DNA from: Nitrospira sp.
GTDB taxonomy: Bacteria > Nitrospirota > Nitrospiria > Nitrospirales > Nitrospiraceae
NCBI GenBank assembly: GCA_030692565.1
Contig: JAUYAO010000026.1
Span: 1 to 64,000, forward strand
Direction: 5' to 3'
DNA length: 64,000 bases
The position numbers were made by a program, and so were the translations under genes. Positions 1 to 9,300 of the stretch are shown here, piece by piece (position 1 is the first letter of the stretch; each line of letters begins with the position of its first letter). The notes beneath the pieces were generated by a model. That model was given only the letters and a program-made list of their open reading frames with translations. It was not told the DNA's origin and searched no databases.

Positions 1-13
1 GGGGGGGGGGGGG
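1..13. repeat. Poly-G tract of 13 at the window edge
   Basis: The window opens with thirteen consecutive G, then a GC-rich stretch up to the flagellin stop codon at 47-49. On the flagellin strand this is a poly-C run about 35 bases past the stop. It could be a genuine homopolymer, a contig-end artefact, or the edge of a phase-variable tract in a neighbouring gene outside the window. No convincing intrinsic terminator is visible between the tract and the flagellin stop. Confidence 0.6.
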
Positions 14-46
14 CCTTATTGGCGCGGCGCCCGCCCCCGCCGATGA

Positions 47-874
47 CTACCTCTGCAGCAAGGCCAAAGCCTGTTGCGGGAGGTTGTTGGCCTGCGCCAG
101 GACCGAGATACCGGTTTGGACCAGGATCTGGTTCTTGGTAAACAGCGCCGTTTCCGAGGCAATATCGGCGTCTCGGATACGTGATTCTGCGGCGGTGAGG
201 TTTTCGCTCGTCACCTGCAGGTTCGCAATCGTCGCTTCGAAGCGGTTCTGGATCGAACCGTATTCGGCGCGGGCGGTTGCGATGGCGCTGATCGCGCTAT
301 CGATGTTGGCCAGTGCGCTCGTGGCATTGGCTGAGGTGGATACGTTCACGGAGCTGATGCCCAGTGAATTCGTGGTAATGTCGTTGAGATCGAGGCTGAG
401 TGAGTTGCCTGCTCCGCTTCTGAAGCCGATCGCGATGGAGAAGCTAATCGTGCTGCCGCTGGTCAAGGCCTGGCCGTTGAATTCGGTGACCTGTGCGATA
501 CGATCGATTTCCGACCGCAACGCCACGAATTCCTGATCGATGTACGACCGTTCCGTGTTGCCGACCGTGCCGCTGGCTGACTGAGAGGACAATTCCCGGA
601 GCCGCGACAGGAGGTTTCCGATCGTCGCCGCCGCGCCGTCGGCGATCTGCGTCAAGCTGATACCATCCGAGGAATTCCGGACGGATTGATTGATGCTGCG
701 GATCTGCGCCCGCAAGGATTCGGACAATCCGAGACCGGCGGCATCGTCCGCGGCCCGCGTAATCCGAAGGCCGGATGAGAGGCGCTCGACCGAGCGTCCC
801 AATTGGTTGGTGCTGATCGATAAATTCCGCTGAGCGGAAATCGATGCCGGGTTGTTGTTAATGATTAATGCCAT
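47..874 (-). CDS. fliC: Flagellin (filament subunit)
   Basis: 275 residues. The N-terminal D0/D1 flagellin block (about 1-140, with the SSGLRI and ADDAAG signatures) and the C-terminal D1/D0 block (about 190-275, ending in the hydrophobic NLPQQALALLQR) are both complete. The central region (about 140-190) is short and rich in Ser, Thr and Asn, so it is the natural place for O-glycans. ATG at 872-874 has an AAGGAGGA ribosome site 7 bases upstream. The gene stands alone behind its own sigma-28 promoter and lies next to a large glycosylation island transcribed in the same direction. Only one flagellin is present here, and no fliD or fliS is found in the window. Family assignment is certain; glycosylation is inferred from context. 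Confidence 0.98.
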   Translation of the reverse strand: MALIINNNPASISAQRNLSISTNQLGRSVERLSSGLRITRAADDAAGLGLSESLRAQIRSINQSVRNSSDGISLTQIADGAAATIGNLLSRLRELSSQSASGTVGNTERSYIDQEFVALRSEIDRIAQVTEFNGQALTSGSTISFSIAIGFRSGAGNSLSLDLNDITTNSLGISSVNVSTSANATSALANIDSAISAIATARAEYGSIQNRFEATIANLQVTSENLTAAESRIRDADIASETALFTKNQILVQTGISVLAQANNLPQQALALLQR

Positions 875-968
875 GGATGCTTCCTCCTTGCCGACTGCTG
901 TACTGTCCTTGCCTCGCTTCCGCGTCCGTGCAGAAGCGTCTTATCCCTCTACGCCTAGAGAGCGGTTG
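875..968 (-). promoter_or_regulatory. Flagellin mRNA leader with candidate CsrA sites
   Basis: The roughly 94-base leader predicted downstream of the sigma-28 promoter contains several GGA triplets. One lies in the 12-base loop of a perfect 6-bp hairpin (CGCTTC/GAAGCG, arms at 915-920 and 933-938). Two more sit in the AAGGAGGA Shine-Dalgarno sequence. CsrA classically binds GGA in a hairpin loop plus a GGA in the ribosome site and blocks translation, and csrA-fliW is encoded in this same window. The motifs are seen directly; regulation by CsrA is inference. Confidence 0.5.
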
Positions 969-974
969 CATCCC

Positions 975-1001
975 TTATCGGAGGATACCCTCAAGACTTG
1001 A
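975..1001 (-). promoter_or_regulatory. Sigma-28 promoter of flagellin
   Basis: Read on the minus strand, a TCAA -35 core is followed by a 15-base spacer and a TCCGATAA -10 box. This closely matches the sigma-28 consensus TAAA-N15-GCCGATAA. It lies about 100 bases upstream of the flagellin ATG, after the stop of the 172-residue gene, so flagellin is probably a separate transcript. FliA, the sigma factor, is encoded at 44963-45712. Confidence 0.82.
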
Positions 1002-1071
1002 GAGGCCCGAAGGAACAAGGGTCAACCACACGGGTCGGCAGAAACCGAACGTAATGAACACGTCGGTCATT

Positions 1072-1590
1072 CTACGACTCCAACCTGGGCGCGAGTTCAT
1101 ACTCCAGGAGATCGGCCACACGAATGAGGTCTCGTTGGGCGCGCGCATCGAGTAAGGCCTGCACCCAGGGAGTCATCGCACGCTCGGGAGGAGTCTTCGC
1201 TGGCTTCGACTCCATCAGCTCGAGATAGTCGGCCAATTTTCCGAGCCAGGCGTCCAACGACATAAGGCGTTCGTCTCCCATGCGGATCTGCGAGGCAAGC
1301 TCATGGGCTTCGTGGCGAAGGAGATCGGCGTACTGGCGAATTGTCGAGGTGGCACCGCGCACCACCTCCTCCATGGTTTGAGAAACAGCTTGAAGGCGCG
1401 TAAACCGCGCGATCGGCTCGCCGAGAAAGGTCGAGTCCAAGTCGCGATCGGTAATGGTGCGCTGATCCACGGTCAGGGATGTGATCAGGCGAGAGCGGGC
1501 ATGCGCTTTCTCGCTGATATCGGCCAGCACGTCGCCAAGGCTGAGTTCATTGACGACTTCCCACTGATCTTGATCGAGCATGACATGCAT
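1072..1590 (-). CDS. Hypothetical helical protein at the end of the glycan island
   Basis: 172 residues, not recognised as a known family. It is predicted to be mostly alpha-helical and charged, with no signal peptide or membrane segment. An AAGGAG ribosome site lies 8 bases before the ATG at 1588-1590. It begins 50 bases after the stop of the GT9 gene at 1640 and is the last gene before flagellin. Its size, helical character and position would suit a flagellin-binding chaperone or a glycosylation accessory factor, but no motif supports either. Confidence 0.75.
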   Translation of the reverse strand: MHVMLDQDQWEVVNELSLGDVLADISEKAHARSRLITSLTVDQRTITDRDLDSTFLGEPIARFTRLQAVSQTMEEVVRGATSTIRQYADLLRHEAHELASQIRMGDERLMSLDAWLGKLADYLELMESKPAKTPPERAMTPWVQALLDARAQRDLIRVADLLEYELAPRLES

Positions 1591-1639
1591 GATGTTCTCT
1601 CCTTCTTGACGACGCGGGATAGGCGGAGCGATCCGGCCG

Positions 1640-3316
1640 CTATCCTGAATGGGCGACTGAGGAATCGGTGAACATCGTCAATCGCCGCACGGTGGACTTC
1701 GGGTGACTCTGAGTCAGGTGTCGATGGATCTCTGTAAGATGTTTTCTCCATTGGCGGTAGGCCAGGGCATGATGCCGGGCCATGCGGTCGAGCCCTCTGA
1801 CATGATCATGGTGGATTGAGCGCACGAACGAGGTTGTCACCGGGGAACTGGCGATATGGGCCATCCCCAGAAGTACGATGCGCTCGCGCAGCGCTGTTTG
1901 CTCCCGCTGTAATGACTGCAAGGAGCCGGGCGATGGCGATGCCTGTGCGGCGGCCTGCAGAATCGCATCGGCTTGACGGCAGAGGCGCTCCACGTCCGGC
2001 ATCATGCCGGCCAGGTGGCGGGCCGCCGCGGCGGCGTTGTGAGGCAGGGTCGAGTCTGCAGGGATACGGCTCACGGTGTGGGTCAGCGTTTCATACCAGT
2101 ACCGTCTCCAATACCGGCTGTACCAGTCGAGATCTGATGTCTCTTCCGTTTCTACCGCGCAATAGCTGCCCAACTGATCGTCGTCGACGGACGAGCGAAA
2201 GAGCCGGTAGCCTGGCGCCGTCGGGGGGCACTCCCCTTTCGCCAACACGTGTAACAGCAATTCCGCTACCATGGTCACTGGAAGACGATCCTTGCAGGTT
2301 TGATGGGCGCAAACCTGGTCGAATCCGCAGGGGGCACATTCAAGCTCCGGCTGCACGACCCAATGCCCCGATCCATAGGGACCGGTCTCCCGGAAATCCA
2401 CGTGCCCGACGGAAAGATCAATCACCGGTACCTGAACGCCGACGGCCAGATGCATCGGGCCGGTGTCGTTGGTTAAGAGCAGACGGCACTCCGCGAGCAA
2501 ACCCACCAACTGCTCCAGGGTCGTGTGGCCGGCCGCATTGAGGACGGGATTGCGTCCTCCGGCCTCCCGGTAGATTCGTACGACCTGAGCGATGGTGTCT
2601 TGTTCGGCCGGGGTTCCAATGAGGACGATTCCGCCCGTCCATCTGCTGCTCAGGTGAGCCAGCGTGCGGCCGAAATGCTCAGGCCGCCAGGCTTTCATGA
2701 CGTCGCTTGCTCCGGCTTGCACGGCAATCCATTCTTGTGACGCGTCCGGCGCCGTCGTGAGAAAGCGCCGGGCCCATTCGCGCGCGGCAGGGGTGACTCG
2801 CACCGACAATGGCGCGTGGGTGCCTGGCCCGCTGCCTCCCAGCGCATAGACGTCGACCAGATTGAATCGATTCATGGCGCGGAAGTGATGCATGTCGGTG
2901 AAATACGCCATCCAGGGATTCTCGATGACACTCTCTCCGTCCCAGGCGCATCGGGCTCCGCGGATATCCGGTGCGCCGATGTACGAAGCCAACAATGCGC
3001 TCGGACGATTGAAGGTCAGGTTGATGACGCGATTGTAGCGTCTGTCCACCAAGGGGCGAGCCCATGTCGCGAGGTCGGTATAGAGCGCGGTGACACTCTT
3101 CACGGCCGCCCGGCTGTCATCGATCAGGGCATGGAAGTCGTAGGTGATAATGTCCCGGATCCCGGGCAGCAAGGACGCAACGGCGGCAAACCGGCGATCC
3201 ACGATTACATCGACCGCCACGCCCGGCCATTCTTCTTGCAGCCGGGCCAGCAACGTCCCCATCTGGACCAGGTCGCCCATCCGCGTGATATTGAGGATCA
3301 GCACCTGCCGGTTCAT
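1640..3316 (-). CDS. GT9-family (heptosyltransferase-like) glycosyltransferase with C-terminal extension
   Basis: 558 residues. Residues 1-360 are a GT9 fold: the N-terminal MGDLVQMGTLL segment and the TNDTGPMHLAVG nucleotide-sugar signature near residue 285 are clear. Just after it is a cysteine cluster (CAPCG...C...C, four Cys in about 15 residues), which could bind a metal. The last 180 or so residues are a helical extension not found in ordinary WaaC/WaaF enzymes, which are around 340 residues. The ATG overlaps the upstream CgeB-like stop (ATGA), so the two are translationally coupled. It probably transfers a sugar, possibly heptose, to flagellin or a growing glycan; donor and acceptor are unknown. 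Confidence 0.88.
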   Translation of the reverse strand: MNRQVLILNITRMGDLVQMGTLLARLQEEWPGVAVDVIVDRRFAAVASLLPGIRDIITYDFHALIDDSRAAVKSVTALYTDLATWARPLVDRRYNRVINLTFNRPSALLASYIGAPDIRGARCAWDGESVIENPWMAYFTDMHHFRAMNRFNLVDVYALGGSGPGTHAPLSVRVTPAAREWARRFLTTAPDASQEWIAVQAGASDVMKAWRPEHFGRTLAHLSSRWTGGIVLIGTPAEQDTIAQVVRIYREAGGRNPVLNAAGHTTLEQLVGLLAECRLLLTNDTGPMHLAVGVQVPVIDLSVGHVDFRETGPYGSGHWVVQPELECAPCGFDQVCAHQTCKDRLPVTMVAELLLHVLAKGECPPTAPGYRLFRSSVDDDQLGSYCAVETEETSDLDWYSRYWRRYWYETLTHTVSRIPADSTLPHNAAAAARHLAGMMPDVERLCRQADAILQAAAQASPSPGSLQSLQREQTALRERIVLLGMAHIASSPVTTSFVRSIHHDHVRGLDRMARHHALAYRQWRKHLTEIHRHLTQSHPKSTVRRLTMFTDSSVAHSG

Positions 3317-5130
3317 ACCAAATCCCTGGTTTCAGTCCGATAACTTTCCAGCATGAGGATGAGCAGATCTTCGCGGCTGAGTTCTGTGCGGGGACCGCGG
3401 GCGCGAATCTGTGCCGCCAGATCCTTCAGTTCGACCCGCTGATCGGGCGCAAACCGGTTCAACATCGGCGCCAGTTCGGACGGCGTCGTCGTCTGTGCGG
3501 CGAGCGCCTCTGCAGTCCGTTCCCCTCGCAGGATCGAGCCTAAGCGGTCGGGTTCCCGCATGCCTAATTCGGCCAGAAGGTCTTTCATGCGATGTTCGTA
3601 GGTATGCTGCCGCAAGACCCGCCGGCGGGCCGCATCGGCGATGGTGCGGCGGCCGACCGGATCGCGAAGCCAGGTCCTGATCAGGGATGGCACCTCGTCG
3701 GCGTTTTCGAAACTGACGATCTCGTCCTCGGTAAAGCAGGCAGGAAGAAGCGCTCGTTGATCGACGAGTTGAAAGGCGCCTGCCGCAGCCAGTTCAAACG
3801 TACGGGGATTCACAAAATCTGCCGCCGGGTCCAGTCCCCCACCGGTATTTGAGTGGAGATTCAGATTGATGGCGGTGGCATTAAACACTTTGAGGCACGT
3901 ATCGGTGTCGATGCGCGCTCCGTTCCGTTGTAAGACGGGCGCCATCGCGTCGGCCCCCTCCCATTCATTTCCCCATACCTTGAATGTCCAGTCCTTGCTG
4001 ATCCAACGAGGAAGGACGGCCCGGCGATTGGCATAGCCGGCGCCGACAAATGACAGATCCGATCCGAATTCCAGTTGGTCGTTCGTCGTCAAGGTCAGCG
4101 GGCGATGCACGGATGGATCGGCCGCCATGGGGAGGTAACTGACATGCGGCGCACCGGCCCGCCGGAGGGCGTCGTGACAGTCCTGCTGTTGGATGGTGAA
4201 CCAATAATCGTATCCGGGAGCGAGTTGCTGCCAGTACGTCAAATGCCGATAGTTTTCGACGAACCACATGGCCGTGATGAATTTCTTCCGTCGCAGATGC
4301 TCCAGGGCGCCGAGCGACATAGGGGCTTGCGCCATCGCCAGGACGAGATCCGGAGGATCTTCTGCGAGTTCCGTCAGCGTCCCCATGCTGAGCACATCGG
4401 CAAAGCGGCTTTGCATCGAGAGCCGATGGCGAGGATCGCGGAAGGTGTTGAACCGCGCATAGCTGGCGTGATGGATACTGTGGTCCACCCAACTCACCCG
4501 GTGCCCGAGGGATTCAAGGGCCCGCACGACGTATCCGGTGATCGGCAATGAGCCGCCGTAGATCGGCCCCACGACGGCCACATGTAGACGTCCATGTTGC
4601 CTGGTCGCGAGCAGCCGGCGAAGTTCCACATCGAGGGCCTGGTGTTGTGCGGCATACGGGCGCGCCGCCGGTGCGTAGGTGAAGAAGCGGAGCGGGGCCG
4701 ATTTGGATGCGAGCTGCGTCGCCATTTCATCGGTGCCGCCCCAGATCCATTCAATGGCGTTAAACCAGGGGCCCAGAGGGCGGACAGCCAGGGCATCCTT
4801 GAACGCCGCAAGGTCAGCGATCACGACCGCCAGTCGAGCACCGGCAGGCTTTGATGCGACTAAAGCCTCGATGTGATAGAGCAGTCCCGCGCCCAGCACC
4901 ACCCCCAGCTCTCCGGCGTGCCACTCCTTGGTTTGCAGCGCGGCCCAGGACTGGGCTTCCTTTCTCGGGTCGTAGGCACTGTGAATCCATTGCCCATCTT
5001 GCGTGGCAGACGGACTGCCTTCTCGGGACGGTGCGATGGCGAGGACTCCTCCAGCGCTGTCTGAAACCGCCGCAACCAGGTCCGGAAAGGTCTTTCGAAT
5101 ACCGTCGAGATGTGTCTGTAGAAGATTCAT
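3313..5130 (-). CDS. CgeB-like glycosyltransferase with Maf-like N-terminal region
   Basis: 605 residues from the ATG at 5128-5130. An in-frame longer form exists but would run into the upstream gene. Residues 1-190 contain a Rossmann-like segment (GELGVVLGAGLLYHIEAL) resembling the N-terminal region of motility-associated Maf proteins. Residues 200-540 match the CgeB/DUF3880 GT-B type: a histidine-rich WVDHSIHHASY segment, and late FELAAAGAF and DEIVSF motifs typical of the nucleotide-sugar site. The end is helical. It is coupled by ATGA to the downstream GT9 gene. A cytoplasmic role in flagellin glycan assembly is inferred from context. Confidence 0.85.
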   Translation of the reverse strand: MNLLQTHLDGIRKTFPDLVAAVSDSAGGVLAIAPSREGSPSATQDGQWIHSAYDPRKEAQSWAALQTKEWHAGELGVVLGAGLLYHIEALVASKPAGARLAVVIADLAAFKDALAVRPLGPWFNAIEWIWGGTDEMATQLASKSAPLRFFTYAPAARPYAAQHQALDVELRRLLATRQHGRLHVAVVGPIYGGSLPITGYVVRALESLGHRVSWVDHSIHHASYARFNTFRDPRHRLSMQSRFADVLSMGTLTELAEDPPDLVLAMAQAPMSLGALEHLRRKKFITAMWFVENYRHLTYWQQLAPGYDYWFTIQQQDCHDALRRAGAPHVSYLPMAADPSVHRPLTLTTNDQLEFGSDLSFVGAGYANRRAVLPRWISKDWTFKVWGNEWEGADAMAPVLQRNGARIDTDTCLKVFNATAINLNLHSNTGGGLDPAADFVNPRTFELAAAGAFQLVDQRALLPACFTEDEIVSFENADEVPSLIRTWLRDPVGRRTIADAARRRVLRQHTYEHRMKDLLAELGMREPDRLGSILRGERTAEALAAQTTTPSELAPMLNRFAPDQRVELKDLAAQIRARGPRTELSREDLLILMLESYRTETRDLV

Positions 5131-5137
5131 ACGCTCC

Positions 5138-6313
5138 TCATGCCGGCATGGCTGGTGACAGCTCATGCCACAGGGCTTCACGTTCCCGTGGCGATGCCGA
5201 GGATTGCCCGGCTTCGGTGTAGTAGGTGCCCCATTCATCGGTCTGACTGGTCCATAGTGACCATGGGGTCTGCGTTCGAGGGGACTGGTTCATGAGCGCA
5301 TCCAGAGCGGGCTCGATGGGCCACGCGGTCGGGACCACGGCTCCCCCATCTTCACTCTCGGATTGCCAAATGCGGTGATCTGAACCATAGGGGCCGGTTT
5401 CGTGGACCCGGGCTCTCGAGAAATACCACCCCAGGGTCGGAGTGCCGACCGCGGCGGCCAGATGCAAGGGGCCTGTATCTGAACCAATGACATGATGACA
5501 ACGGGTGAGCGTCTGCGCGAGCTCATGAATGGTCGTCTGTCCGGTGAGGTCCCAGATGCGTCCGAGTATCGAGGGCGGCAGTGTCTCCTGGATGTCCCTT
5601 GCGCGCTCGCATTCCGCTCCCTGGCCGATCAAGACGACACGGCCTCTCGGAAGCACGCTCAGAAAGCGCACAATCCATGTACGCCAGACGTCAACCGGGA
5701 CCAGGCGGGCCGGATCCCCTGCTCCGACAATGATCCCGATCCAGGGCCCCCCGCCTCGACCGATTTGCTCCAGGTTTCTCGACGGTGAAACAAGCGGCGT
5801 CAGGCAGCGGGGCGGCGTTCCCGGAGGAAGGAGGCCGCACATGCCGCAAAAGGCATCCGATAAATGAATGCGGTTTGAGCGGCGGGTCCGCGCAATCTCC
5901 CGGACATAGGCCGCCCAGGGTGTCAGCTCCTCACTCAACGGTCCCTGAGCGAGCGGTCCGATACATTCATTCGCCAGCAGCGTCCCGGCGACGATGGCCC
6001 GGGTATGCTGATTGAGAACGAATGCTCGATCGTAGGGCCGTGGACAGAGGGCGGCGAGCTCCTGCTCGATCTCCTTCCGCTGGTCCGGCTGAATCCCCTG
6101 TGTGGCACGCGCGGCCCAGCGGTGCCATCTGGCGCCGTCCCATCCGATCACTCGATCGAGCCCGGGAATCAGCGTGCCAAGGTCCCGAAGCGGCTCAGGA
6201 CAGAGGAGGTCAATCGTGTCGCGAGGACACTGCTTCCGCAAGGCGGCAATCATCGGCATCGTTTGCACGAGGTCGCCGAGCCGCGCGAGTTGAATGACAA
6301 GCGTTCTGGACAT
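5138..6313 (-). CDS. GT9-family (heptosyltransferase-like) glycosyltransferase
   Basis: 391 residues. N-terminal ARLGDLVQTMPMIAALR and the SDTGPLHLAAAVGTPTLGW signature near residue 275 identify GT9. It lacks the cysteine cluster of the paralogue at 1640-3316 and has a shorter C-terminal tail. An AGGAG ribosome site lies just before the ATG. It sits 7 bases downstream of the giant glycosyltransferase and 7 bases upstream of the CgeB-like gene, so it is co-transcribed with them. The presence of two GT9 genes together with an HddA/HddC-like pair suggests heptose or a heptose-derived sugar as donor (inference). Confidence 0.9.
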   Translation of the reverse strand: MSRTLVIQLARLGDLVQTMPMIAALRKQCPRDTIDLLCPEPLRDLGTLIPGLDRVIGWDGARWHRWAARATQGIQPDQRKEIEQELAALCPRPYDRAFVLNQHTRAIVAGTLLANECIGPLAQGPLSEELTPWAAYVREIARTRRSNRIHLSDAFCGMCGLLPPGTPPRCLTPLVSPSRNLEQIGRGGGPWIGIIVGAGDPARLVPVDVWRTWIVRFLSVLPRGRVVLIGQGAECERARDIQETLPPSILGRIWDLTGQTTIHELAQTLTRCHHVIGSDTGPLHLAAAVGTPTLGWYFSRARVHETGPYGSDHRIWQSESEDGGAVVPTAWPIEPALDALMNQSPRTQTPWSLWTSQTDEWGTYYTEAGQSSASPREREALWHELSPAMPA

Positions 6314-6319
6314 GCGCTC

Positions 6320-9300
6320 CTAGGCGTTGGACACATTCAGCGCCAACACGCTCTCTTTGGCGGCGATGGCCTGGCCGAGTTCAACCAATCCCTCATACGC
6401 GGGAGCCAAGGCGCGCAGCTGATTGTATTCCTGACGCGCCGCGTCCACCTGATCGTCACGCAATAAGACGCCGGCGTAGGCGAAGCGGACCGACAGATCG
6501 CTGGGGTTCCGCGCGAGGAAGTTGTGCAGCTGGACGCTGAGCTCCCGCCAGCGATTCTGCGCGGTCCCCGCACGCAGCAGCCAATGAATCACATCGGCGT
6601 CATCGGGGTTCTCCGCAAGGACCCGTAGGAAGGTCTGCCAGGCTCCTTGCGGATAGGATCTGCCCATCGACGCCATGCCGATTCCCATGAGACATTTCTT
6701 CCGGTTCGCCCCCTGATTGAGCGCCGTGGTAAAGGCAATTTCGGCTTCGCGGTATTGTTCCCGCTGCATATGGAGGATGGCTCGAAGAAGGAGCGCCTCC
6801 GCATGGGTAGGATATTGCTTCAGTAACGCGTCGACGCGGCTCGACGCCATCGACAATTGACCGGCAGTGAGTGCGGCGCGAATGTCCTCCAGCTCGCGAA
6901 ATGCCGGATCATTCAGGCTGGCAACCCGGCGTCGATACTCCTCCGCAATGCTCGGGAGTTTCATGGCCGTCGCAACGGACGCGGCCCATTGCAGAATGGA
7001 CGCGTCGGCCGGCCAATCCGCAGAGCGTCGCAAGACAGCCTCGACGGTTGCCAAGTCCTGATGATGTGCTGCCTGTTGCATGGACGCGACGAGGTCCCAC
7101 GCCTGTCGCTCTTCTGTGCCGTCGATCAAATGAAGCTTATACGACGGTCTTCCATTCTGATCCTCCCCAACGGCTTTGTAGCCGTCCCCTGCGTAGATGC
7201 TGTCGTCATCGACCAGCCACCAGCAGTGCCCCCAACGCAGGTGTAAACGATTGGCATTCGCGCGGTCGTGTTGTTTACGGCCTGGCGTTTGACTTTCCAG
7301 GTGATACAACACGCTGTGAGGCTGGTAGATAATGCGGCCCTGTTTCTCCCGTACTCTCAGGCAGAGATCGACATCTTCAAAACCGTTGAGGTAGCCTTCA
7401 TCAAACCCACCGAGATCTGCGAACGCCGTGCGGCGAATCAGGAGACAGGCGGCTGTCACGGCGTTCAGTTCGCGCCGTTTATTGACGGCCGGATGATCGG
7501 CTGCGAATCCATTATATATATGGTAGGGAGTGAGGTTATTGCGGTCGATCGCGACCCCGGCATGTTGTATTGTGCCGTCCTGATACAGCAGTTTACTGCC
7601 GACGACGGTGACGTCGGGCTGTGTTCGGACTTCATCGACCAACGCGCTCAGCCAACCTTTGAGTGGAATCGTATCGTTGTTCAAAAACACGAGATACTCG
7701 CCCGTTGCAACGGCAGCTCCTTGGTTGCAGGCCTTGGCAAATCCCAGGTTCTCGTCGTTCGTGATGATCCGGACATCCCCACCCAGCGATGCGAGAAATT
7801 CAGGCGTGCCATCGGTCGAATGGTTATCAACGACGATGAGTTCGAATGACACATCTTCAGTGGCTGGACCGAGTGCGACGAGACATTGACGGGTGAGCTC
7901 GAGCTTGTTCCAGACCGGAATGATGATGGAACAGACAAATGATTTGCGAAGTGGCTTATTTCGGAGATTGGCGAGATTCTGCTGCTGGTTTTCCCGCACG
8001 CCTGCATACTTGGCGGCATAGGGCGCGTACTTACAATAAATGAGTTCCATCGTTCTCAGGAATATATCTTTCCTGTGACTCGTCATCGACGAGCCGTCCG
8101 TACGCCACGTGAACTCGGCCGTCGTGACGGCAAGGTGCTTGAACGGATATCGAGTCGCCATCCGGATCCAGAGATCCCAATCTTCATGGACGAAGAGGCT
8201 TTCGTCGAACGCGCCGACTTCATCAAGGACGGCCCGCTCATGCATGAGGCACAAGACCGGGAGATAATTGTTGATCAATAATTGATGCGGATTGAAATCA
8301 GCCGCATAGGGCTGATCTCGTCCGATTTCGGTCGCCGTGTTGTCGATCAGAGATTCATGCACCCGCCATGCATCGGTGTAGGCGACCTTGTCGCCGGAGG
8401 ATTCAAGATGCGTCACCAATGTCCGCAGATGGTGCGGAAGGAACCGGTCGTCGTCATCCAAATAGCACACGTATTTCCCTGACGCCTGTCGCAACCCGGT
8501 GTTGCGGGAGGCCGCGAGGCCTCGGTTGCGATCATGTGTCACAAGGAGGATGCGACCATCGCGGTTCAAACCGGACACGATGTCTTCGACAGGAGTCGTC
8601 CCGTCGTTGACCACCACGATCTGAAAGTCGTGATAGTCTTGGTTGAGTACGCTCGTTATCGCCGTGCGAAGACGATCCGGACGATTGTGTGTCGGAATGA
8701 TGACGCTCACCATCGGCGGCTTATTGATCATTGGACGCGCCTGACCCGGTGAACTGATCGTTCTCTGTGCGATCCACACCTGATAAATGGGAAGCAAATT
8801 CATGGTCTTGAGGTTATGCGGAGTGGGCGCGGGAATGTATCGGAGAGTCGGTATCTCAACGTAAATCCGTTCGAGACCCAAGGGCGTGAAGCCCTGAGCC
8901 GTCATATGCTGAGTGAGCCGTTCTTCAGTGATCCAATCTTCGATTGGCTGGCAGGGGGGTGCAATGCGTTGCCACTGTTCCCACATTTCTCCTCGTGGCG
9001 TGGTCAGAATGAGGTATCCGTCGGAAGTCAGAAGCTGCTTCAACTCGTCCAGAAAAGCCGGTTTCTCAGGGTCCGGTACGTGCTCAATGACTTCTGAGCA
9101 CAGCACCACATCATAGGGGGTGAAGTCCGGGCGGCTCAGCACGGCTTCTGCCGTGCCGGCTTCGAAACGAATGTGCGGAAACATCTTTCGGGCGTGGGCT
9201 ACGACGCCTGCGACCGGTTCAACGCCTTCCACCGTCCCATATTGGGAGGCCAAATTGCTCAACCATCCGCGGCCGCTTCCGACTTCAAGGATGCGGAGCA

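Noticed and set aside
84-536. Plus-strand open frame of 150 codons opposite flagellin
   Set aside because: Shadow of the conserved flagellin reading frame; no ribosome site or recognisable protein.
4851-5222. Plus-strand open frames opposite the CgeB-like and GT9 genes
   Set aside because: Arginine/proline-rich shadow translation typical of the opposite strand in GC-rich genes.
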